A stretch of 64,000 bases of DNA from Polytrichum commune (taxonomy: Eukaryota; Streptophyta; Polytrichopsida; Polytrichales; Polytrichaceae). The translations under genes were made by a program, and so were the position numbers. The notes beneath the pieces are model-generated. The model did not search any database. It had not been told where the DNA came from and saw only the letters and a list, made by a program, of their open reading frames with translations. Positions 48,511 to 59,111 of the stretch are shown here, piece after piece (the first letter of the stretch is position 1; each line of letters begins with the position of its first letter). Location of the stretch: contig OX485803.1 in the NCBI GenBank assembly GCA_950295325.1, forward strand, positions 58,729,554 to 58,793,553, read 5' to 3'.

Positions 48511-49292
48511 AATTAGAGATTATTTTGAAAGGAACTTTTTATTTCATGGCTAAACATTGGCTTGAGTTGACGTAAGTAATAAAGTGTATAATTAATAGGT
48601 AGTCTAGTATGTAAATGTTGCAACTAAGGGCTCTCCGAAAATCCGTCCTAATAACCAAAATTTCTAGTTTCATAGTTTAGTACTATGTTTTGTCCTTGAA
48701 CACAAAAGATGACTACACCACTAGATTTGCAAACTAGATTGTTGGTTGTTCTCAGATATAAACACATGTAGAATGTCATTATAAAGACAAGCGGATCATA
48801 CTGGCATTTTTGTCATCTGTCTTGTAGTTGGATTTGAAGTCGATGAAGTTGACCCTCATGTAATGAGAATTGTAAGTATTTCGCGTAAACTACAACATAA
48901 TTCAAGTTCGTGTTAGTAAACCAATTTGATTAACTAACAAATTAGGAACTCACAAAAAACTCATAAGTGATAATCCAACCGAATGAATACAGAACAATCA
49001 TAAGTCTACACTGATATGAATGTTAGATTATAATGAATCAACACAATCATTAGACATAGCAAAATCTCATAATACCACGTCAACTACTAGTACATAATCG
49101 AATTAAGTGCGATAAAAAATACTCATGCACAACCTACAAATCATGTGAGCCTAAACACAAAACAAGAAGGTGTCTACACTGAGCTATAAAATTTTAACAT
49201 CACATGCTTAGAAAGGAAGACCACTTGACTATAAGCACTATTTGTATAAAATAATTGTGCGCACTAACAAGTTCGGATCCATTAATTTTGTT
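48511..49292. other. AT-rich intergenic sequence
   Basis: Between the two minisatellites. No gene, inverted ends or recognised repeat. Confidence 0.4.
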
Positions 49293-49430
49293 ACGTAACA
49301 CAATTATGGATTTGTACATGACACATTTATGGATTTGGTGCATGACACAATTCTGGATCTCGTGTATGACATAATTATGGATGTGGTGCATGATACAATT
49401 AAGGTTGTGATGCATGACACAATATTGCAT
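49293..49430. repeat. 24-bp tandem repeat, about five units
   Basis: Units resemble ACACAATTATGGATTTGGTG plus CATG. The minus-strand translation shows an eight-residue period (for example CVMHQIHK). There is no spacer structure, so it is not an array of another kind. Confidence 0.75.
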
Positions 49431-49784
49431 CTAAATTTGGAACCAGTGCATAACACATTAGCATATTTCGTTTGCATAACATATTAGCAAATGTAATGCA
49501 AATTCAAGGAGATGGGAGGAATGAATGTTCACAATGTCCAATGAAGGTACGTGGCTCGAAGGATGACTAACGTGATTGGAGTTGACTCCGTTCATGGTTA
49601 TGTCTGGTCAAGCAAGCTACGGCCAACAATGTGGGCAACACCAATAAATTTTGGTCTGGGCACTAGCGGGTGGACTAGGGGCAACGGATTTTTAGGCGGA
49701 CATAGCTCGATAGGGGTTCTTTAGCGTCTGGCCTTATTAAGCATGATATTGTTGTGATTAGTGTTTTTTTTTTTTTTTTTTTTT

Positions 49785-50018
49785 GAGAGACAAGAGGTCA
49801 ATCGACCAACGCCAAAAATGAATAAAAATCAAGAAGGACACACCCTCACCGGGGGGAGGCGGAACCCCCCGGGCGTGAACACACCGCCACGTAAACCAAA
49901 CAAGCCACTAAAGACCCAACCAAGGACAACCCCCCAACCCCACCAAGCCAAGGACCACCCCCACCCCACCGGCCAAGGACACCCCCCAAACCACCAAAAG
50001 GAACCAACCTAGCACCCA
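49785..50018 (-). other. LINE 3' UTR
   Basis: C-rich on the plus strand, with repeated AAGGACA-CCCCCAACC-type blocks. It lies between the ORF2 stop and the poly(A). Confidence 0.75.
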
Positions 50019-53000
50019 CTATCTAAAGTTACTCGTCTTCTTCCAATTCCACTCAATGTGGAGGTTATGTCTTTTACATAGCACGTTCCTCGCCCCCCAA
50101 CTTTGGTCAAACCCTTGAAGCGTAGTCATAGCGGACACCGGGCAAATCTTGATTTGTTTGAGCACTTTGTTCCAAGCCGCCTTAGCATAGAGAATGAGTT
50201 CATCCCAAATGCGGTGTTTAACCCTCGTTAAATGCCATTGTTCGTCATTGAACACTTTGTCATTACGCTCCACCCAAATAGTCCAAAGGGTAATACCTCT
50301 AAGAAGATGCCAAATTTTGATTTTCTTGGCATACTTTTTAGGGATTCTTTCCCCAAAAATGACTTGTTTCCAATTGAAACAATCGTAATTGCCCGTACGA
50401 ATTCCGCAAAGTTCGTGCATGATGTATGTCGCCCAACGCCAAGCCCTCTTTGCTTGTATGCAATCCCAAAACTTGTGCTTGATGGACTCACTCGTGTTGG
50501 GGAGGCAAAATACACATTGTTTGGAGATGGAAGCCGGGGCAATTCGCGCTCTCCATTCGTTAACCGCCACCGCCTTGTGCCAAATAGACCAAATGAACGC
50601 CGCTTCTTTGCCGGCACGGAGGGGATCCCATACTTGGGACCAAAAGAATCTATAGTTACTCGGGAGGTAACCTTGCCATTTATCCCCCGCGCGTGTGGTC
50701 CCCGCGTTTCTACTAGTAATGATTTCTCTACCACTCTTGGTGGTGTAGTTGAGGAAGTGGCCGCCATCCCCCCATCGCCACCTATCCGGGTCCCAACTAA
50801 GGGTGGCAACCTTACCATAGAAAAAGGTTATCTCTTCCTTATCATCATCCTTGTCCTTTTTAGAGCCGCGAGTGGTGTGGATGATTTTGACTTCATGAAA
50901 AATTCCCTCAAGGTTACCAACCGGCCTTTCCCAAGGCCTAAGACACCTAGAATGTGTTCCCACCGTAAAGCAAGGAGCCGGGATTGGGAGACTTACATTG
51001 TAATGTTGAAGACAAGGGGACGTAAATTCCGTTGTGCACTGTACCACTAAGGTAGGATCTTCACTCCCTCCTTCATAAAGTCCAATCCAAGTACTGGCGA
51101 AAGTAGTGTCAAGGTCATCTTCAAGCATGGCTCGCCAAGGTTCGGCGACTCTGTCCTTCAATTCACCCCACCTAGTCTCATCGGCCGGTAAAAGGTTGAA
51201 CCTTGCTTGCGCGTCTCCCCATGTGACAAAGTCCTTGCTTCCACTATCCCAAATATCATCAACACTTTGGATCCCTTTTCGGTGCCATTCCAATCCTTCG
51301 AGGTAGGTAAACCCTTTCTTGAGTAAGTCAACTCCATCCGACCACCAAATGTTAGAATGAAGTAATTCCATTCTTGTCCGGGGGGATATTTGGTACATAC
51401 CTTTAACCATTCTTCTCCATGCTTTGCTAATGTGGCCCCAAACCTTGGATCCGGGGAATCCTTGGTGTTGCTTGCATGTAAACCAATCTAATCCTACTCC
51501 CCAACTTCGCCCTCGTTGGGGGTTAAATCTAGCTAGCCTATAGCGTAACATTAGTTGGAGATTAGATTCTCCGGGTTCCATAGCCTTGACTATCCACTTA
51601 CAAAGTAGACTAGTCTTAGCCTCCTCTGGATCAACAAGCCCAAGTCCCCCATATTTCTTTTTCATACAACATTCTTTCCAACTAACCCGGGTTCGGGTAA
51701 GTTGCTCTTTTCCGGACCAAAGGTAGTTTCGAATCGCTCCGCGTATCTTTCCAAGAATCTTGTTGGATCCCCCCCATACCGTAATGAAGAACCAAAGTGT
51801 AGAAAGTAACACTTAGTTGCAAATTACGATTCTTCCCACAAGAGAAAGTTTCCTACAACTCCAATAATCAAGCTTCTTGGAAATCTTGTTATATAGGAAT
51901 TGGTCAATGTCCAGTGTACTAAGCTTAAGGCCAAAAGGTGTGCCTAGAAGCTTGGAGAGATCCCCTTCTTCCGCCCATTGCCAATCATATCTTTGGAGCC
52001 ATACGGGCCTATGTGTAAATTTGTCAAACCAATAGGCACAAGATTTATCCCAATTGATTTCCATGCCGGACGCTTTACTAAACGTTGTGAGTAGTCTTAC
52101 AAGTTCATCCACATTCTTTTTCTCCCCTCTAACCATAAATGACGAATCGTCCGCGTATTGAGAAATACATTGTTGTTTTCTTCTTCCTGGAAGGTAAATT
52201 CTCCTCAACTTTCTTTCCACGACCGTTTTCTTTATGATGTGGGTAAGAAATTCTCCGACAATTAGAAAGAGATAGGGGGCAAGGGGATACCCTTGTCTCA
52301 CTCCCTTTTCAATTTTGAAGTTGTTGCCGGGGCTCCCGTTGAGGTTGACCGCCGCGGTCGCATTTTCAAAAAGTAACTTAACCCACCTTATAAGATTTTC
52401 GTTAATGTGCATGGCTTTCATGACATGGAAAAGAAATTGTCATGACACCTTGTCGTATGTTTTAGAGAAGTCTAGTTTCAAGAAGACCGAGTATTGTTTA
52501 GATTGTCTAGTCCAATGTAAGGTCTCTTGAGTAAAAACTATGTTATTTAGAATAAATCGGAGTGGCAAAAATGCCGTTTGCTCCGGACTTATGACATCCC
52601 TAAGCATAGGTTGGAGTCTAAGTTGGAGAGTCTTAGCAAAAATTTTGTAGCTAACCGTAAGGAAGGTGATAGGCCTCCAATAGTTTAGGTCTTTGTTATC
52701 CCCCTCCTTTGGTATTAGGCTAATCAATCCCTTGGTGATTCCATTATGTAGTTTCTATTCTTCTATGTTCTTGACTATCATTCGGTGGTAATCTTGACCT
52801 ATGGTTGGCCAAAGCTTTTGGAAAAATTCTATAGGAATGTCATCATGCCCCGGGGCCTTCCCTTTAGCCATTGCATTAGTAGCACTACGTAATTCTTTCT
52901 TCGTTATTTCTTGGTCCAAGGCCTCGTTCATTGCATCCGTAAATGGGGCCGGTAGTCCCTCCATAACTTCCATAAGGGCTTCATCTATAATTTCCTTATG

Positions 53001-54294
53001 ATTATAGAGATTCTTGTAAAAATCATGACAAATCATGACAAATCATTTCTAAATCCTCTCTTTTCGTAAAGCTTCTCCCTTGTCTATCTTTAAGCTCTAC
53101 TATAATCGATTGGATATTCTTTTGTCTTACTGCTTTAAATAATTCTTTGGAGCATTTGTCCCCTACTTGTTGTCATTTAGACCTCGCTCTAATGGAGGCC
53201 CCTTTGGCTTTCCTTGTCTCTATCCCCTCCATCATGTGTCTAAGTTTGCTCACCTCTCCTTGCTTTTCAAAATTATCAATATCCTCATACAATATGGCCG
53301 TGGCAATTTCTAGTCTAGCCATGGTATCTAGCTCTAGCTTCCTAGTGGCTTTGGCTTTTTCTTTGCACATTTGTCTATAGCATCTAGAGACTATCCTTAT
53401 TTTATAGAAGAAATGGATGTCCCTAAGAAATCCTACCCATCTTTCCTCTAGCTTTTGCAATATCTCATCCTTGAGGTAAGACACATTCCATTTAAATGTT
53501 GTCTTTCTCACTTCATTCCCCCCAATATGCACTTCTAAGTGTACCGGAGAATGATCCGATCCCACGGAATATCCGTGGATGTAGTATGATGCTAGGTGAA
53601 TATTTAATCTATTATGTGTAGGAGTATAGAATCTATCCAACCTAGCTAGCCTACGTCTTTCCCCTCTTTGTCCATTATCCCATGAGTACCGCGGCCCTCC
53701 TTGGTAGATAAATTGGTCATTGACTTGGAGAGTGTTAAGAAGAATGTTTCATGTACCTCTTTCCAAGTCGCTTATCATCCTCCCACAATTGTGAGACTTG
53801 TCTCCCAGCCGCTCCGTCATGTTGAAGTCTCCACCGATTATCCATTCGCAATCCTTTAGTAGTGCGTCCATAAGCATATACCATAAGTATCTCCTATCGG
53901 TGGGAATATTGGGTGCATAAATACATGCAAGCCCTATATTCCCCCCTTCAACACCTTCCATTTTGACCCACACCACTCTATTATCATATAGAGATCCATT
54001 GGCGGTAACTAACTTGGCAAATTTGTTGGTTATAAATATTCCTACCCCACCTTTGCCCGCCGCACTTGGGTTAAGCCAACTCCGCTCTCCGGGAGCGGCT
54101 TCTAGTATCCAACTAGTATATCCTGGCATAAGTCTTGGTCCTAGGTTTTTCAAGGCTCTCCCTCTAAGTTTGTGTTCTTGGATCATTACTACATCGGCTT
54201 TAGGTGCTAGTGTGTTAAGGAACCCTTTTTCTTTTATGATACTATCTGGGTCATTAAATCCCCTAATGTTGTGAGTGATTATGTTCCACTTCAT
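50019..54294 (-). pseudogene. LINE ORF2: endonuclease-reverse transcriptase, broken
   Basis: Removing one 10-bp duplication leaves 1422 codons. Order: an APE-type endonuclease (THNIRGFN, MIQEHKLRG, GGDFNMTE, and SDHSPV as the end motif) at about 54294-53500, a reverse transcriptase with LIPKEGD, FLKLDFSKTYDKVS, the KGVRQGYPLAP block and the catalytic YADD at about 52170-52160, then a C-terminal zf-RVT domain (CVFC...KHKFWDC) and WTIWVERNDKVF. Stops lie at 53749 (TGA), 53173 (TGA), 52755 (TAG), 52440 (TGA) and 51813 (TAA). The frame changes at the duplicated CATGACAAAT (about 53026-53048). The last 597 codons remain open. Confidence 0.92.
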
Positions 54295-54383
54295 GAGCTA
54301 GGGTTTTGTACAAAGTGATCCTTCTTTCTTCCTTTAACTAGGATTGGTGCCCGTGCCCCAAAATCTCCCTTGTCTTGGGGTGG

Positions 54384-56807
54384 TCATTTGTTACTCAAGG
54401 TCATAAGACTAGAAGCACTATTTCGGATAGGTGTGTTAGCATGTGATGCTCCTTGGTCATATTCTCTAGCCCCTTCTCCCCTCGTATCCGTAGAAGTATT
54501 TGGGCTATCTAGGCCAATACTCGCCATTATGTCTTTGTAGGTGTTACCCTTGTAGTTAGTTTTTTGGGGGGGTTGTGTCTCCCACACTATGTCCGGAGGT
54601 CTATTGGCAAGCATGTTCTCGGTCTCCGGGTAAGTGCTACCAATGCGTTCAAAGTCATTATGGAGGTAGGGTCCCGTCCACTTACCAAGTCGTTGGGTCT
54701 TGTTGGTATTCCGGTGACTAGGTGGTCCGTTTTCCCACGTTTGTTTTTCCCTTATGCTAGCCTTCGAGAACGGTGCTTTGTTTGTGGTTTCTTCACTCCA
54801 CCTCTCTGGTCTCTCCCCACTAGGTCTTTCACCAAGGTCCTTGCCATTTCTTGCCACCGTGTAACCATTTTGATTACTGTTACCGGCTTCCCCCATTGGT
54901 AATTCTCCTTCAAGGTTATTTTTGGTAGGGGGTTCGTGGACTAGCCATTGGCTCCCCGAGTTTCGAGGGGCCACCTGCCCCTGCCACGTGGTTGGCTCTC
55001 CCTCTGCTGTCCCGGCGTAGCCCCCTCCTCTGTCTCCTTCCTCCATCCCGTTCCTCTCCTTCCCGTTGCTGGTTGGTTTCTGTGCCCCGCCCAAGTCGTT
55101 GCCGAGCAGTCCCTCGTCTTCCTGGGCGCTCCGGAGCCTCTTCTCTCCCTCGTCTTCGCTGCATGTCTGCTGCCGCTGTTCGGTGTGGCCAGCTTGTTCC
55201 CGAGCTGAGGCGGCAGCTTGAGCCTGCCTGTCTGCTCCAGTTCCTCCCTCTGTTGCATATAGCTGATTTCTTGTGGGTCTCACTGTATCCTCGGCCTCCA
55301 TCATCTCGTCTTGGGGTGGCGATTCCTTCTCCGCAGCCTCTCCCTCTTCAACCTGCATCAGGTCGTTGTTGGTTGTTGTCGGCCCCTCCTCCGTTCTATC
55401 AATCTCATCTTCGGCATCCTCTGCTTCACTATCCGATTCTTCCTCCTCCGACTCCTCAATTTCTCCGCTTTCGAGGGGCTTTTTGTGACCTGAATGTTTT
55501 ATTGGCGACCAGAGCATCGTAGATGCTGGATCACCCCTGCCTTCACACTGTGCCTCAGAACCTTCTCCCCTGTCTGTCTGTACAAACACACCGCCCGTCT
55601 GCCGCAGAGCCTCAAGCCCACTCGCACTGTCCGGCCTCTATGCTTCGATCTGTCGTTCGGTTCTTCTTTCCTGACTTTTGTTTCCTCCAAGCCCTTCCTG
55701 GTTTTCTAGTGTTGGGTTTGTCCAGGTAGCTTGATCTCCTCGCAGTTGGCCGGCCTCTTCACTCTGTGTATTCGTTCGGTACCTTGTTGCTCTTGACTCT
55801 TCCGCTAACGCGAAGGCATTTGACCTCATCTCGTCATTAATGGTATTGAAGATGTTTCTTCTTGTGTTTTTTCGGTTGATGACTTGTTGGAAGCCGTCTT
55901 CATCTATTCTTATGTTTTTCCCTTTCTCTTGCTGATGCATCTGTGGTACATGTGCTAATCTCCTCCCTCCCCTCACGGGTCTTTTCTGGACTACATTGCA
56001 TTCCCTCACCCGATGCTTCCAGCTATGACATGCTTTGCATCTCATTGGCAACTTATCATAATCAACTAGGACTTTTTGTGTTGGGTGCGATCCATCCTCC
56101 GTTTCTAGATCTATGCTTGTCACCCATCCTTTGTTGACCATGAGATTCACACAGAACCTCGGATCTCTTGCCGATTCGTTTGATGTATCAATGCCAATCA
56201 CTTCCCCTAACGTTTCTGCTATGGCTAGTGCTTGATCATGGTGTTCAAATGGAAGTCTCCTCAAGGCAACCCAAGTGGGAAAAACTAGATTGCTAGGGTT
56301 GTCCGGGTTGAATCCGTGTACCCAACTTTGGATCATGCATGTTCCCCATTTGGACTTATAAGATGACAACATTAGTGCTCTGTTGAGTGCATCCGAGTCC
56401 TCTCCTTTAAGGAAAAAATAACCCTTCCCCACATTCATGCAAAATGTTAACACACTATCTCCTATTTTTTGATTGAGGGCTTGCAACCACCGATCCATGT
56501 CTTGGAAGGTGGGTTTTGGGCCTACAAACTTTGCAATCACTAGTTGCTCCTTTAATAAGGCAATGCGTGCATTCACTTTCATTGGATCCACTTTAAAGGT
56601 AATGGCATCCTTCCTAACCAAGAAACCACTAAAGTTCCTCTCAAGATTTGTTGGGAGGATCTCACCAACTTGTTCCCTAAATGGGTTGAGTTGTCCTTCA
56701 TGAACATGACTACTTGCTTGGGCAAGAACTTCAATCACAGCCTCCACCATTTCTTCATCACGTCTTGGATCTTCCCCCGTTATCCATCCTCCTTTTTCTT
56801 CAAGCAT
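54384..56807 (-). pseudogene. LINE ORF1: nucleic-acid-binding protein, one internal stop
   Basis: A single frame of 807 residue positions interrupted once by TAG at 55638-55640. The N-terminal part (389 codons) resembles the DUF4283-type plant LINE ORF1, with FPTWVALRRLPFEHHD, and ends in a CCHC knuckle CKACHSWKHRVREC. The C-terminal part is acidic and Glu-rich near its start (EEEESDSEAEDAEDE), then low-complexity. ORF1 binds the element's RNA. The ATG at 56807 is preceded in frame by a TGA four codons upstream. Confidence 0.88.
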
Positions 56808-57170
56808 TGGGTCAAATCACAGGCCTCCGCCATATCTGACTTTCTCCGCGAACGTTTCCACCTGTCGGACTTCTCCCATGGCTACAGAGTTGGTGATTAC
56901 TGTTGCACCCCTTCCGTTGTGGTTCGTAGATCTACTGGATCCAATGCTGATCGCACTTCCCGATCTGATATCCACTTCAGATTGCTCCGATCCGACGTTC
57001 GTTTGTCACCTATCTAATCACGATCTCGTCTAAGCTCTTACACATCAAAGCAAATAATCCTATCCTAGCCTCAAGGCACAGATCTCGAGGGTACCAGTGC
57101 CTCGCTTCCGTTTCCTAGAGCGGCCCATTGGGTGACCAATCAATATATTACCAATCTCTAGCACCGACCG
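56808..57170 (-). other. LINE 5' UTR
   Basis: A 363-bp leader of the LINE, ending at the target duplication. It would contain the internal promoter of a live element; no motif was recognised. Confidence 0.7.
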
Positions 57171-57182
57171 TTGCGATTAGTG

Positions 57183-59111
57183 TATTGTAGGTGAGCGTTC
57201 TCAACCTCGTTGGGGAATGTTGCTGGAATTGTTGTTTTGTTTAGCATGTTGTCCAATGATGATGAGGGTGTGTTGTGTCTTGGTGTAGTGGCATTGGTGG
57301 CTTTGTATTAATGGTGAGTTTTATTCAGGGCGGCGATGTGGTTTCTTTTTGGAGGGTACATTGGATTACAGTGTTTTGAGGTAGTTGTTCTGTAGGAGGT
57401 GAGAGATGTCTTTGTCTGGGTTAGTGCTGAGATATTGCTTGGAGGTGTTGCTTTGTGGGGTGTTGTGGATATGGGAGCTTTTGTGGAGTAACATATCTTG
57501 AGTAAACTTGCCTTTGTGGTGTGACGATGGTGGAACTTGTGGAGGGTTTTCCGTGTTAAGGATCTTCTTGGTAAGAGTATGTGGTTTGATAAGGAATGAG
57601 TGGGGAGAGAATACTTGCCTGGTGGAGATTGGTGTGGTGGGCGATTGCGGCTATGGTGGTGCAGCGTTTCTACTTTTGGCTAGTTAAGTGTAGATTGGTG
57701 GTGCGTGTGGTTGTTGACCTTGTGGGCGGGGTCGGTGTGAATCCAGTGCTGACCTCAAACTCGTCAGCTACTCCATTGATGCTGCTCCTGTGTGGGATGT
57801 CTCGGAGGCCTTAGGTGGTTTTTGGCAATGGGGGTTTGGTGTGGTGCTCCGTCTTGAGTGGACATGTTGGGGAACAAAACAAAATAGTTCCATACATAAG
57901 AGAACTAAAGTACTCGAGCTCAAACCATGAGATCTGCCTTTGTGCACCAGGATTCAATGATACTCAAGTAATTACTATAATCACATAGGGATAATCACAA
58001 GTTTCATATCTCATACAACACTTCAATGGAGCAAGCATATCACATGCCAATGGGCTCTTTCCTCCGCTTCTACTTCCCCCATTTTTAAAATCACCATCTC
58101 AGATTGAAAGACACATGCAAGATTCTCTACAATGACTGGTGTGTCCAGTTCAAAGAATAAGGTACACTCTTGCATTCAAAATTCCCAGAAGAATCAAACA
58201 TAGATAACCACTTATATAGGTAGTCACCATACTATGATGATGAAGTGCACAGCATACTAGTGAATGAACCTGAAATATATGCTTTATCTTACGAACTGCA
58301 CCATTAAGCTTCTCACGGGTTGTCAATCTTGATCAAATTGGACCATGGTTAAAAAAGAAGAGCCACAGCCCGATAGGGACTAAAATTCCTGAATTGTGCA
58401 GGAAACTACATTTTGGTCTTAATCACCAACTGCAATATGCACAAAATGAACTGACAACCTGGATCTACAAGCACGAAAATGAGAGAACGCACAAGTGTAC
58501 ACTTTATTAAAAACCTCAAGAGCCTAAAAGAATATAAAATCTCAGAAAAAGAATTGGAACTGAGATGGCACTGGATTAATGAAAACCAGAATAGTGAAAT
58601 GCACTGAGCTTTGCCACAGCCGCGCCCCCTCCCCCCGACATCTGAATCCAGCACATATATGAGGATAGCAGTGAAATGGATAAACATATAAATGCCCTTG
58701 CTAACCAAACCTCCTCAATGTCTGAGCTCTGTCCACATATGCAAAGGGAAGCAGCTGGAATTTTTGGAGCACTGCTGCTGAGTGCCTTTCAGCTCCAAGA
58801 GTCAATCTTTGAATGCCTCTTGTTCCCCTGCCAAAGGAAAAGAAAGATAGAGCAAGGTTCTCCCAACTGCTTCCTCACTTGCAACTACATTGCTAAACCT
58901 TCCTCTATCTATCAACTCCCTGGCAGATGCACAGACTTTGCACTGCTTTCTGCCGTTTCTTACAAACCTGCTCCCTGAGATGTCACTGACCAATCCCTTC
59001 CATCTCCTTCCTTTCCTCACATTCATTGCAGCTTCACTGCTGCAAGAGACGAGGTTTTGTAAGTAAGTATCTTCTCATTCCTGGTTGGAAGTATAAAGTT
59101 CATGGCCAACC
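57183..59111. other. Intergenic; G/T-rich then ordinary
   Basis: 57183-57850 is strongly G/T-rich on the plus strand and codes for nothing recognisable. 57850-59111 contains unremarkable frames; the part next to 59111 should include the 3' UTR of the LRR-extensin-lectin gene. Confidence 0.4.

Larger units (their letters stand above)
49764..57170 (-). mobile_element. Full-length L1-type LINE retrotransposon, inactive
   Basis: Order on the minus strand: 5' UTR (57170-56808), ORF1, an 89-bp gap, ORF2, 3' UTR, then a poly(A) of 21 (T run at 49764-49784). A 12-bp target duplication flanks it: TTGTGATTAGTG at 49752-49763 and TTGCGATTAGTG at 57171-57182, one mismatch. Both ORFs are broken by stops and ORF2 also by a 10-bp duplication. 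The element copies itself through target-primed reverse transcription; this copy can no longer encode its proteins. A relative is split among 3350-11345. Confidence 0.93.

Noticed and set aside
49293-49430. Regular short repeats considered as a CRISPR-like array.
   Set aside because: Units are contiguous with no unique spacers, and the window is plant nuclear DNA.
50232-51050. 272-codon plus-strand frame.
   Set aside because: It is antisense to the open C-terminal part of LINE ORF2, which has domain motifs; the plus frame has none.
54941-55522. Several frames of 80-176 codons over the ORF1 acidic/low-complexity part.
   Set aside because: Shadows of ORF1; composition-driven.
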